Of a stretch of DNA of 21,268 bases, positions 1 to 7,212 are shown piece by piece. The position numbers were made by a program, and so were the translations under genes. The number at the start of each line of letters is the position of its first letter. Position 1 is the first letter of the stretch. Origin of the DNA: JBCCGG01 sp039029395 (GTDB taxonomy: Bacteria > Pseudomonadota > Alphaproteobacteria > Kiloniellales > JAKSDN01); NCBI GenBank assembly GCA_039029395.1, contig JBCCGG010000069.1, positions 1 through 21,268 of the forward strand, written 5' to 3'. Under the pieces are notes generated by a model, which was given only the letters and a program-made list of their open reading frames with translations, was not told the DNA's origin and did no database searches.

Positions 1-1
1 C

Positions 2-145
2 GACCCCAAGAGCACCTGGGCCGACAAGCAAGCCTACGACCAGACCGCCCACGAGCTGACCAGGCGCTTCGAATCCAATTTCAAGCAGTTCGAGCCCTTC
101 GTCGGCGACGCGGTGAAGGCCGCCGGTATCTACAGCGCTGCGTAG
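2..145 (+). CDS. pckA: Phosphoenolpyruvate carboxykinase (ATP), C-terminal end
   Basis: Only the last 47 residues and the stop are in the window; the 5' part lies to the left. The visible tail (STWADKQAYDQTA, then RRFESNFKQFE and a final VKAAGIYSAA) matches the C-terminal helix of ATP-dependent PEP carboxykinases of alphaproteobacteria. That family decarboxylates and phosphorylates oxaloacetate to PEP in the cytosol as the first committed step of gluconeogenesis. The catalytic P-loop and metal site are outside the window, so the identification rests on this tail alone. The gene ends 9 bases before the end of the convergent hydrolase gene, leaving no room for a separate terminator on either side. 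Confidence 0.8.
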   Translation, partial: DPKSTWADKQAYDQTAHELTRRFESNFKQFEPFVGDAVKAAGIYSAA

Positions 146-154
146 CCAGACGCT

Positions 155-1267
155 TCAGGCCTTCTTAGCCGGTATGCGGTAGCGCCGACCCGGTTCGATA
201 ACCTTTCGCTTTGGTACCTGATCGGGCTGATAGCGCCCGCTCAGCACGTGGCGCACGTCGTCAAGCACTTCCGGGCGCAGCCGGTAGTACTGATGGTTGC
301 CGTGGGTGATCGTGGTGCTGTTGACCTCGGCGCAGTCAACCGAGGTGATGCGGTTCGAGATTCCGCTGAAGGTGCGTGGCCCATCGGTGCCCAAACGGTC
401 GATATTGCCCTTGGTCTTATCGCTGACATGAAGCGCTAGGTCGTCGCGGCTGTGGTAGACGTGGATTGCGTTGGCTAGCTGTGGCAGTGCGCCGAGCTTT
501 TCCGTGCTCTCGAAACAATCCTCGTCCTCGTCGGGCGCCATCATGAAGGCGTTCTCGAAGATCTTCGGCAAACGCCCCTCGTCCATCAGGGCGCGCAGAC
601 CAAGCACTGCGTGGCGCAGCGCCCAGTTGCCCATGGAATGGGTCACCAGGTGGAGGCGTTGGCGGCACGGCTCGCCTTCGTTCAGGAAGTCGACGAAGCG
701 GCGCAGCGCCCGCGCCATGGCGATGCCGGACAGCGCCGCGTCCTCCCGGTCGCTGGCGTACTTCCACGGCGGCTGAACCTTACCGTCGGATGGCCATGAG
801 AAGGCGAAGATGTAGGGCTGATAGGCCTTGCCCGCCTTGCCGTCCTTGAAGGGGGCGATGGTGTAGAGCTCCTTGAGCTGGGCCGCGCGGCCGATCGAGT
901 TCTCGAAGCTGTTGGCGAAGCCGTGGATGTAAACCAGAACGTCGCGCTGATCCGTCTGCATCTGAGTACGCAGCTCCTGAAAAAGCTTCGAGCTGCCGGT
1001 AACCTCCTTTTCGGTCGCCTTGCGCGTGGTCTCTGGCACCAACTCAACGCCCGGCGTCGCTGCCTTGGGCGCGGCGCCCTTCGCCAGGTTGTAGGTCACT
1101 TCGAAGTCGTCCCAATCGCGCTTCTTGATGTCCTTCTGCTTCCAGGTCACCTCGGCCTTGCCGACCTCGTAAAAGTGAGGGCCGTCGGAATGAAATCGAT
1201 TGCCGAACTCTCCACCCTTCTTCTTGGGCTCGGTCCGGTTTGTGGCGAAGTAGACCTCGGTCGTCAT
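155..1267 (-). CDS. DUF900-type alpha/beta hydrolase (putative esterase)
   Basis: A 370-residue protein with the layout of the DUF900 (COG4782-like) alpha/beta hydrolases. The oxyanion-hole segment DVLVYIHGFANSFE lies near residue 110-123 and the nucleophile elbow THSMGN has Ser at about residue 211. A later HSRDDLAL segment and a His-rich THGNHQYYR near the end could supply the acid and base. No signal peptide or membrane segment is evident, so it is probably cytoplasmic. The substrate is unknown; family members are annotated as esterases or lipases. I chose the ATG at 1267 because GGGAGGG lies about 8 bases upstream; a GTG or ATG 33 bases further upstream is open but lacks such a site. It is convergent with pckA, and its own promoter must lie in the spacer after 1267. 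Confidence 0.8.
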   Translation of the reverse strand: MTTEVYFATNRTEPKKKGGEFGNRFHSDGPHFYEVGKAEVTWKQKDIKKRDWDDFEVTYNLAKGAAPKAATPGVELVPETTRKATEKEVTGSSKLFQELRTQMQTDQRDVLVYIHGFANSFENSIGRAAQLKELYTIAPFKDGKAGKAYQPYIFAFSWPSDGKVQPPWKYASDREDAALSGIAMARALRRFVDFLNEGEPCRQRLHLVTHSMGNWALRHAVLGLRALMDEGRLPKIFENAFMMAPDEDEDCFESTEKLGALPQLANAIHVYHSRDDLALHVSDKTKGNIDRLGTDGPRTFSGISNRITSVDCAEVNSTTITHGNHQYYRLRPEVLDDVRHVLSGRYQPDQVPKRKVIEPGRRYRIPAKKA

Positions 1268-1540
1268 GGGCTTGCCCTCCCGCTGGGAATGAGCCGCCAA
1301 CAGTACTGAACAGAACGGGCGCGATTGTGGCGGCGATCGAAATGGAGCTTGTGTTAAGCCGAGGAATGTTACGCTGCCGGAGTCACCGAGGCAATCGCGG
1401 TGAGGTTCGAGGCGGCCATCGTCTTCCTTTCGGCCACGGGCGGCATGCCTTGCGACGGCGCGGCAGTACGCGCTATCTTCCTTTGTATCTGCTCACAAAT
1501 CCTCTGTATCGTGGGAAGAGTTCTTCGGCGGGGCCCATAA
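1268..1540. other. 273-base spacer between divergent hydrolase and nucleotidyltransferase genes
   Basis: The two genes point away from each other, so both promoters are expected here. I see no convincing paired -35/-10 boxes, hairpin or RNA gene. A short near-repeat, CTTTGTATC and CTCTGTATC, occurs between about 1480 and 1511, without further support. Confidence 0.4.
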
Positions 1541-2095
1541 GTGGACGAACGAAGATTCGTGCTGGATTGCGCCCTCGAGGCACCCTGGCGCTGGGCGGCG
1601 CTTCAGGCGGTCGCCGCGTTGGAGTTGCCCGAAGCCTGGATCGGCGCCGGCTTCGTCCGCGCACCGGTTTGGGACCGGCTGCATGGCAAGACCGAGGCCA
1701 CGCCGCTCGACGATCTGGACGTGATCTATTTCGATTCAGCGGATTTGGACCCGGCCCGCGAGGCGGCTCTCGAAGCGCGCCTGTCTGCCACGCTGCCTGG
1801 CCATAGCTGGCAGGTTCGTAATCAGGCGCGAATGCATCTGCGCAATGGCGATCGGCCCTATTGCTCGGCCGCCGACGCGCTGGCCCACTGGCTGGAGACG
1901 CCCACCGCCGTTGCCCTCCGGCTTGAGGCCGGCCAGCCGCACCTGCTGGCGCCGCTCGGTCTGGACGACCTGGTCAGCTTGCGCTTGTGCCCAACACCCC
2001 ATGCCCGCCGCCATCGCTTGGCGGCCTACCGGGAGCGCGTGGCCGGAAAAGACTGGCTCGCGCGCTGGCCGAGGATCACGGTGGATTGGGGCTAG
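1541..2095 (+). CDS. Nucleotidyltransferase-like protein, DUF925 family
   Basis: A 184-residue protein of the DUF925 (PF06042) nucleotidyltransferase-like family. Diagnostic segments are IGAGFVRAPVWDRLHG near residues 34-49 and PLDDLDVIYFD near residues 55-65, where the DxD pair is the expected metal-binding site of the nucleotidyltransferase fold. The length fits the family. The biochemical activity of these proteins is not established to my knowledge, so the name reflects the fold only. The start is a GTG preceded by a weak purine-rich stretch (GGCGGGG) and is not certain. The stop lies 2 bases before the end of the convergent Rieske gene. Confidence 0.75.
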   Translation: MDERRFVLDCALEAPWRWAALQAVAALELPEAWIGAGFVRAPVWDRLHGKTEATPLDDLDVIYFDSADLDPAREAALEARLSATLPGHSWQVRNQARMHLRNGDRPYCSAADALAHWLETPTAVALRLEAGQPHLLAPLGLDDLVSLRLCPTPHARRHRLAAYRERVAGKDWLARWPRITVDWG

Positions 2096-2097
2096 GG

Positions 2098-3684
2098 CTA
2101 GCCTTCCAGAGCGACGAAGGCCAGGGCTTGACTGGCGGCCCGTTGACTGTGCTTGCGCTTAAGCGGCGAGTCCAGGAAGCGCTTGACCGCGGCCAACAGG
2201 GTCGGCGCCCAAGGTGCGCCTGGCTTTGCCGCCAGCTCGGCCTGCACCGCGGTGAGCTCCTTCACAAGATGGCAAGACACGATGTACTCGGGATTGCCGT
2301 GATCGAGCAAAGCGGCGAAACGTTCGGCTAGAAAAGCCGCCGGATCGCCCACCTGCCAGGCGTCGGTCGCCAGGGTGCGGTCGACGTAGCTGGCGTTGCG
2401 CCCCAGGAAGCAAGCCAACTGCAACAGCCCGGCCGGCCACAGAGCCGGCTGGCGTTGGGCCAAGCAGCGCACCGCATTGGCGAAGGTGATGGTGTGGGTA
2501 AAGTCGAGCCAGCCGACATTTTGGGATACCGGATTCTCGGTGCGATCTTGCAGTGTCAGCTTGAAGTGCAGCATCTGCCAGGCACCGGCGCCCAATAGCG
2601 CATCGTAAAGTTCCTCTGGATCTGCCGAGGAGCGGTTGACTCGCGACAGCGCCTTGGACACCGACAGCCCGAGGAAATCCTCGGTCACGACCGGTTCGCC
2701 GCCCTTGCGGTCCCACGCGGCAATCGCCTTGGCGTAGCCACGGAACTCCGGGATCAAGTCTTCGCGGGTGGCGTAGATCAGCGAGCGCACCAGCAACAGG
2801 ATCAAGGGTTCGGCGACGTCGGGACCAAGCTGGTCGATCAGCTGACCGATCTTAAAGACATAGATCGCGGAGTGGCCGAAGTCCTGATAGTGGGCGAGGG
2901 CCGCGCGCGCCAAGGCCGGTTCCAGGTCCCCGTAGCAGAGCCCCTCGGCGAGCGCGCCGCGCACCAAGCCGACAGCCGCCGGCTCGTCCTCGCGTTCGAT
3001 CGCCGAAACCAGATCCTCCGCGTCGTAGGGCCGCGTCTCGCTCGGGTAGGGATAGGCGGGCTCGCGCAGGCTGTCCCAGGCCAGATGGCCGAGAATCTCG
3101 ACCAAGGGCACAAGGCGTTCAGAGTCCTCGCTCAGGGTCTCGCGCAGGGCAAGCCAATCGGCCGCCGCCGCGTGAGCGTGTGTCATGCCAAACTCGAAGC
3201 GGTCGTGGGTCCACCAAATCGCCTGGCGGATCGCCTCCAGAGGATCGGCGTCGATCTGCTGCAGGCGCGCCACCTCGCGCGCCATGCGCTCGTACTCGTG
3301 GCGCCGGAAGGACTGGCGCAGACTGTCCAAGATCTCCGCCGAGCGCTGGTCGGCCGGCGGGTCGCTGAGATCGAGCCAGATCTTGCCATCGCGGATCTCG
3401 ACCGGATAGCGGCGCAAGCGGTCGCCGCCGACCAGGGTCTCACCGCTTTCCAGGTCGAACTTCCAATTATGCCAGTTGCAGGTCAGCACGCACCCTTCGG
3501 CAAGCGTTCCTTCCTTCAGAGGATATCCCTCGTGTGGGCAACGGTTGTTGCAGGCGTAGACGCCCTTGTCGCCATGGAACAAGACAATCTGCTTGGCACC
3601 GAGCTTGACCACCTTGCGGCCGGCGGCCTGCAGCTCCGCTAGGTCCATTACGGGCACCAGGGACGAGCTTCCTGAGTCCGGCAT
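2098..3684 (-). CDS. Rieske 2Fe-2S domain protein with large C-terminal helical domain
   Basis: A 528-residue protein. Residues 1 to about 110 form a Rieske domain with both ligand pairs, CPHEGYPLKEG (Cys49, His51) and CVLTCNWHNW (Cys69, His72), spaced as in small Rieske ferredoxins and oxygenase Rieske domains. The remaining roughly 400 residues are predicted to be mostly helical and carry histidine-containing segments: WTHDRFEFGMTHAHAAAADW, HYQDFGHSAIYVFK, DFTHTITFANAVR and VSCHLVKE. I do not see the 2-His-1-Asp motif of ring-hydroxylating oxygenases. The helical part distantly recalls questin-oxidase-like proteins, but this is a guess. I chose ATG 3684 because GGAGG sits 5 bases upstream; an ATG at 3708 has no ribosome site. 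It is divergent from the SufR-like regulator, which is the likely controller. Cytoplasmic, since no signal peptide is seen. Probably a redox enzyme of unknown substrate. Confidence 0.75.
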   Translation of the reverse strand: MPDSGSSSLVPVMDLAELQAAGRKVVKLGAKQIVLFHGDKGVYACNNRCPHEGYPLKEGTLAEGCVLTCNWHNWKFDLESGETLVGGDRLRRYPVEIRDGKIWLDLSDPPADQRSAEILDSLRQSFRRHEYERMAREVARLQQIDADPLEAIRQAIWWTHDRFEFGMTHAHAAAADWLALRETLSEDSERLVPLVEILGHLAWDSLREPAYPYPSETRPYDAEDLVSAIEREDEPAAVGLVRGALAEGLCYGDLEPALARAALAHYQDFGHSAIYVFKIGQLIDQLGPDVAEPLILLLVRSLIYATREDLIPEFRGYAKAIAAWDRKGGEPVVTEDFLGLSVSKALSRVNRSSADPEELYDALLGAGAWQMLHFKLTLQDRTENPVSQNVGWLDFTHTITFANAVRCLAQRQPALWPAGLLQLACFLGRNASYVDRTLATDAWQVGDPAAFLAERFAALLDHGNPEYIVSCHLVKELTAVQAELAAKPGAPWAPTLLAAVKRFLDSPLKRKHSQRAASQALAFVALEG

Positions 3685-3725
3685 CACGGCCTCCGTGGGC
3701 ATTCGCATGAGTTTCGAAAGAGTAT

Positions 3726-3784
3726 TCTTTAGAAATTGATTTTACGCTCAAGCCCCTTTCTTTTTCAAGAAAAATCTTTAGAAA
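3726..3784. promoter_or_regulatory. Direct repeat TCTTTAGAAA flanking the divergent promoter, candidate operator
   Basis: The ten-base motif TCTTTAGAAA occurs at 3726-3735 and again at 3775-3784, 49 bases apart. Each copy has internal dyad symmetry (TTCT..AGAA in the first copy). The first lies at the predicted start site of the Rieske transcript. The second lies directly before the ATG of the SufR-like regulator, over its ribosome-binding region. This placement suits a repressor that controls both its target and itself. The motif is not the CAAC-N6-GTTG site of cyanobacterial SufR. Binding is inferred. Confidence 0.4.
3739..3768 (-). promoter_or_regulatory. Predicted sigma-70 promoter of the Rieske gene
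   Basis: Read on the minus strand, TTGAAA (3768-3763) is followed after 18 bases by TAAAAT (3744-3739). Both boxes match the vegetative consensus at five of six positions. Transcription would begin near 3732, inside the first TCTTTAGAAA repeat and about 48 bases before the chosen start codon. This is inference from sequence only. Confidence 0.5.
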
Positions 3785-3790
3785 AGAACC

Positions 3791-4459
3791 ATGCCCCTGG
3801 ATGACGTCAACCCTCCTGCCCCAAAGACCCCGGCCCGCAGCCGGCGCGCGGTGATCGACCTCTTGAAGCAAGAAGGGCCGAAGGAGGCGGCGGAGCTGGC
3901 GTCCTGTCTCGGCCTCTCGGCCATGGCCGTGCGCCAGCATCTCTACGGCCTGCGCGACGAGGGCCTGGTGGCCTATGAGACCGAGGCGCGGCCGGTTGGG
4001 CGGCCGGCCAAGCTGTGGCGCCTGACCGAGGCAGCCGACCGTTTCTTCCCGGACGGTCACGGCGAGCTGACCCTCGACTTGATTGCCGCGATCACCGAGA
4101 CCTTCGGCGAAGCCGGCATGGCGCGCCTGCTGGAGGTGCGCGCCAAGGCCCAGGCCGCGGCCTACAGCCAGCGGGTGCGGCCTAGCCAGTCACTGCCCAA
4201 GCGCTTAGCCGCCCTAGCCGAGCTGCGCAGTGGCGAGGGCTACATGGCAAGCGCTCGCAAAGACCCGGACGGCGGCTATTTGCTGGTCGAGAACCACTGC
4301 CCGGTGTGCAGCGCGGCGGCCCACTGCCAGGGCCTCTGCGCCATGGAGTTGGCGGTTTTTCAAGAAGTGCTGGGCCCCGACGTAGAAGTAGAGCGCACCG
4401 ACCACATCCTGGCCGGCGCCCGCCGCTGCGCCTATCGGGTGCGCCGGCGAAAGGATTAG
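3791..4459 (+). CDS. SufR-like HTH transcriptional regulator with Cys cluster
   Basis: A 222-residue regulator of the COG2345/SufR type. Residues 18-80 form a winged helix-turn-helix (AAELASCLGLSAMAVRQHLYGL, cut here across its two helices, then a basic wing RPVGRPAKLWRLT). The C-terminal part has the cysteine pattern of Fe-S-sensing relatives: Cys170, Cys173 and Cys183 in NHCPVCSAAAHCQGLCAMEL, and Cys213 in GARRCAYR. In SufR these cysteines hold a 4Fe-4S cluster whose loss releases DNA. It is therefore likely an Fe-S or redox-responsive repressor acting in the cytoplasm, with the divergent Rieske gene as its obvious target. No suf genes are nearby. Its stop codon overlaps that of the convergent LysR gene by three bases. 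The ribosome site before the ATG is weak and coincides with the repeated motif. Confidence 0.75.
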   Translation: MPLDDVNPPAPKTPARSRRAVIDLLKQEGPKEAAELASCLGLSAMAVRQHLYGLRDEGLVAYETEARPVGRPAKLWRLTEAADRFFPDGHGELTLDLIAAITETFGEAGMARLLEVRAKAQAAAYSQRVRPSQSLPKRLAALAELRSGEGYMASARKDPDGGYLLVENHCPVCSAAAHCQGLCAMELAVFQEVLGPDVEVERTDHILAGARRCAYRVRRRKD

Positions 4460-5358
4460 GGCGCCGCACCGATGATCCACTCGCGGACGGCCTCGGCTTG
4501 AGGTGTGGGCTCCAGACTGCGGTGGCGAACTAAATGGAACCCGGATGGCGTCTTCCATTCCCAAGGACCAATCCGCGCCAGCAAGCGCTGATCGACGAGG
4601 CGGTCCACCAAATGGCGCCAGCCGAGCGCGATGCCTTCGCCGGCCATTGCTGCCTGCAGAACCAAGGCGTAGTCGTTCAGCCGTAGTCCGCTGCCCATGT
4701 CCTCGTATGGCTGGTCCAGGGCGCCGAACCAATCGTGCCAGGCCGGCCGGTAGCGAAAGGGCTCCTCAAGGTGGATCAGCTGCTGGCGGGCCAGGCTTGC
4801 CAGATCCCCAATCTCTGGTGTGTCGGCGAGGAATCCCGGACTGGCGACCGGCACAAGGCATTCGTCGGCAATCAGGGCGGCATCGTAGCCCGGCCAGCAC
4901 CCATCGCCGCGCCGCACGCCCAGGTCCAAGCCCTCCTCCCCCAGCTCCAGGTCCTTCTCGCTGGTCTGCAGGCGCAGGTCGATGCCCGGCTGATCCCGGT
5001 GAAACTGCGCCAGCCGGGGCACCATCCAATAGTTAGCGAAGGCGGTCGAGACCAGCAGCGTGACGTGGGAGCGCTTGCCCTGTCGCGAGAGGGTGCGCGC
5101 GGTCTCAAGAATGCGGGCGAAGCCGGCTGCGACGTCCTCGAAGAGCTGCTCGCCGGCCCGGGTGAGCGCGATGGCTCGGTGACCGCGGACGAAGAGCCGC
5201 ACGCCCAACGCCCCTTCAAGCTGGCGCACGGCCAGGCTGACCGCCGGCTGGGAAACATTGAGCTCCTGGGCCGCCCGGGTGAAAGACCCAAGCCGGGCGG
5301 CGGCCTCGAAGACCAGAAGGTGCCGTGGCGACTGGACCAGCTTCCAAAGCTCTCGCAT
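4456..5358 (-). CDS. LysR-family transcriptional regulator, GcvA-like
   Basis: A 300-residue LysR-type regulator of normal length. The N-terminal helix-turn-helix spans about residues 12-60 (FEAAARLGSFTRAAQELNVS, followed by QPAVSLAVRQLEG and the wing LGVRLFVRGHRAIALT). The effector domain begins near residue 90 and contains the GcvA-type signature LQTSEKDLELGEEGLDLGVR. Regulators of this subgroup often sit divergently from the amino-acid or methylamine-type catabolic genes they control, which fits the MttB gene on the other side of a 97-base spacer. The start ATG lies inside one of three CATAATTT motifs in that spacer, suggesting autoregulation. The inducer cannot be read from sequence; a methylated amine or betaine-like compound would fit the neighbour. 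Confidence 0.85.
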   Translation of the reverse strand: MRELWKLVQSPRHLLVFEAAARLGSFTRAAQELNVSQPAVSLAVRQLEGALGVRLFVRGHRAIALTRAGEQLFEDVAAGFARILETARTLSRQGKRSHVTLLVSTAFANYWMVPRLAQFHRDQPGIDLRLQTSEKDLELGEEGLDLGVRRGDGCWPGYDAALIADECLVPVASPGFLADTPEIGDLASLARQQLIHLEEPFRYRPAWHDWFGALDQPYEDMGSGLRLNDYALVLQAAMAGEGIALGWRHLVDRLVDQRLLARIGPWEWKTPSGFHLVRHRSLEPTPQAEAVREWIIGAAP

Positions 5359-5423
5359 AATTTGATTTTATGGCATGCAACAAAAATTATGAAGGTCAAG
5401 CGAGCCGGATTATCGCATAATTT
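5356..5423. promoter_or_regulatory. Three CATAATTT half-sites in the LysR/MttB spacer, candidate LysR operator
   Basis: CATAATTT occurs at 5356-5363 (plus), as its reverse complement AAATTATG at 5384-5391, and again at 5416-5423 (plus). The outer two copies share the longer core TCGCATAATTT (5353-5363 and 5413-5423). Neighbouring copies are in opposite orientation with 20- and 24-base spacers. The first covers the LysR start codon. This array suits a tetrameric LysR protein controlling the divergent pair; binding is inferred. Confidence 0.45.
5362..5390 (+). promoter_or_regulatory. Possible sigma-70 promoter of the MttB-family gene
   Basis: TTGATT (5362-5367) and AATTAT (5385-5390) are separated by 17 bases, each matching the consensus at four of six positions. 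The -10 box overlaps the middle CATAATTT half-site. A start near 5397 would leave about a 60-base leader containing the third half-site. Weak boxes fit an activator-dependent promoter. Confidence 0.3.
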
Positions 5424-5455
5424 CGCCCGAACTTCAGGTCAAATAGGCGTTAGAA

Positions 5456-6985
5456 ATGGAAAGTCCTGCTCGAAACCGACGGCACCGCACTTCGCGGCGT
5501 GGTGCGCCGACACCGATTGCCCCGGCTCCAGCTTATGTGAAGCGGGCCATCCCGTTTCTAGAGTACCTCGACGAGGAGGGTCTCGAGAAACTCGAGGATC
5601 AAGCCGAGTGGCTGATCCAGGAGGTCGGCCTGGAGTTCCGCGAGGACCCCCATGCGCTGGAGACCTGGCGCGCGGCCGGCGCAGAGGTTACCGAGACGCG
5701 AGTCCGCGCGCCACGGGGCCTGATCCGCGAACTGTGCGAGACAGCGCCCACCGAGTTCACCCAGCTGGCCCGCAACCCGAGCCGCACGGTCAAAATCGGC
5801 GGCAGCAATCAGGTCTTCGCGCCGGTCTATGGGGCGCCCTTCGTGCGCGATCTCGAGGGCGGCCGGCGCTACGGCTCGATCGCCGATTTCGAAAAGCTGG
5901 TCAAGCTGACCTACCTCTTGCCGGGCCTGCACCACGGCGGCTTCGTCACCTGCGAACCCTGCGATGTGCCGGTCTCCAAACGCCATTTGGACATGCTCTA
6001 TGCCCATATGCGGTATTCCGACAAGCCCCACCTAGGCGCCATTACGGAGAAGAGCCGGGCCGAGGATTCACTCGCCATGGCGCGCATTCTGTTCGGCGAA
6101 GAGGCGTTCAAATCCAACTGCGTCATCATGGGCAACGTCAACACCAACTCGCCGCTGCTGGTCGACAAGGTGGTGACCGAGGCCATTCGCGCCTATTGCG
6201 GCGCCGGCCAGGGTATCATCGTGGTGCCGTTCATCCTGTCCGGCGCCATGGGCCCCGTCTCGACCGCGGCCTCGATCGCTCAGGCCCTGGCCGAGGCCAT
6301 GATGTGTTGCGCCTACAGCCAGCTGGTGCGCCCGGGCGCGCCTTTCGTGTTGGGCAACTTTCTCTCCTCCATGTCGCTCAAGTCCGGCGCGCCGACCTTT
6401 GGCATGCCCGAGCCAGTGATATCCAATCTGGTGATCGGCCAACTGGCGCGACGGCTTGGTCTGCCGCTGCGCTGCGGCGGCGCGCTTACGGCCTCCAAGA
6501 TCGCCGATGCCCAGGCCGCTTACGAAAGCGCGGACTCAATGCTCTCGACAGCACTGGCCGGCGCCAACTTCGTGCTCCATTCGGCGGGTTGGCTGGAGGG
6601 CGGGCTGTGCACCGGCTTCGAGAAGCTGGTCATGGACGCCGACCGCCTGGGCGCCTATCGGGTTACGCTGTCCGGTCTCGAGCTCGACGACAACGCCCTG
6701 GCGCGCGACGCCTACGGAGAGGTCGAGCCGGCCGGGCATTTCCTCGGCTGCGGCCATACCATGCGGAACTACCAGACCGCGTTCTACGACGCCGCCCTAT
6801 CCGACAGCGAGAACGTGGAGAGCTGGGAGGAGCGCGGCGCCATGGACATGCAGCAGCGCGCCTTCGAGCGCTGGACCCAGATGCTGCGGGACTACGAGGC
6901 GCCGCCGATCGATCCCGCCACCGACGAGGCGCTGAAGGATTTCGTGGCGCGCCGCAAGGCCGAGCTGCCGGACGCCTGGTACTGA
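5456..6985 (+). CDS. Trimethylamine methyltransferase family (MttB superfamily), non-pyrrolysine
   Basis: A 509-residue MttB-superfamily protein of normal length with an Arg/Pro-rich N-terminus, common in alphaproteobacterial members. Characteristic TIM-barrel segments include GGSNQVFAPVYGAPFVRD near residue 115-132, PFILSGAMGPVSTAASIAQ near 258-276 and SLKSGAPTFGMPEP near 307-320. The reading frame has no internal amber codon, so it is not a pyrrolysine enzyme. Characterised non-Pyl members such as MtgB transfer a methyl group from glycine betaine or related quaternary amines to a corrinoid protein. The substrate here is unknown. No corrinoid protein (MttC/MtbC type) or reactivase is next to it, so the partner must be encoded elsewhere. 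It is divergent from a LysR regulator that probably controls it. The ATG has only a weak ribosome site (TAGG), and a start nearby cannot be excluded. Confidence 0.8.
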   Translation: MESPARNRRHRTSRRGAPTPIAPAPAYVKRAIPFLEYLDEEGLEKLEDQAEWLIQEVGLEFREDPHALETWRAAGAEVTETRVRAPRGLIRELCETAPTEFTQLARNPSRTVKIGGSNQVFAPVYGAPFVRDLEGGRRYGSIADFEKLVKLTYLLPGLHHGGFVTCEPCDVPVSKRHLDMLYAHMRYSDKPHLGAITEKSRAEDSLAMARILFGEEAFKSNCVIMGNVNTNSPLLVDKVVTEAIRAYCGAGQGIIVVPFILSGAMGPVSTAASIAQALAEAMMCCAYSQLVRPGAPFVLGNFLSSMSLKSGAPTFGMPEPVISNLVIGQLARRLGLPLRCGGALTASKIADAQAAYESADSMLSTALAGANFVLHSAGWLEGGLCTGFEKLVMDADRLGAYRVTLSGLELDDNALARDAYGEVEPAGHFLGCGHTMRNYQTAFYDAALSDSENVESWEERGAMDMQQRAFERWTQMLRDYEAPPIDPATDEALKDFVARRKAELPDAWY

Positions 6986-7035
6986 GCACGGTACGGTCTG
7001 CTACACTTACCCCGATTCGACGCCAGGGGGGCGGG

Positions 7036-7212
7036 ATGGAGGACATTCGCTACGTCTACATCATCGTGCTGGCGGTCTTCGTGATCGCCGGGCGTAAGTT
7101 TCGGGACGCCTGGAAGGACGACTCGCCCAAGGCCAAGCCGCGGCGCTATTTCTACGCCGCACTCTGTCTCGCCTGCTTCCTGGTGGTCGCCTTCTTCGAA
7201 ATCCGGCTTTAG
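7036..7212 (+). CDS. Small two-helix membrane protein, 58 residues, unknown function
   Basis: An ATG at 7036 is preceded by a strong purine tract (AGGGGGGCGGG), giving a 58-residue protein. Residues 5-19 (RYVYIIVLAVFVIAG) and 39-55 (FYAALCLACFLVVAFFEI) are hydrophobic and would make two membrane helices. The linker is short and charged (KFRDAWKDDSPKAKPRR). It lies 50 bases after the MttB-family gene on the same strand and may be cotranscribed. Its last four bases overlap the end of the convergent nqrM gene. I do not recognise the family. Support comes from the ribosome site and the membrane pattern only. Confidence 0.55.
   Translation: MEDIRYVYIIVLAVFVIAGRKFRDAWKDDSPKAKPRRYFYAALCLACFLVVAFFEIRL

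Noticed and set aside
5456..6985. Possible pyrrolysine (amber) codon in the MttB-family gene
   Set aside because: The frame runs without any internal TAG to a TGA stop, so it belongs to the non-pyrrolysine branch.
4735..7212. Plus-strand frame of 825 codons crossing the LysR gene, the spacer and the MttB-family gene
   Set aside because: It is antisense to LysR and out of frame with MttB, with Arg/Gly/Pro-rich unlikely composition. Only its last 58 codons, with their own ribosome site, are kept as the small membrane protein.
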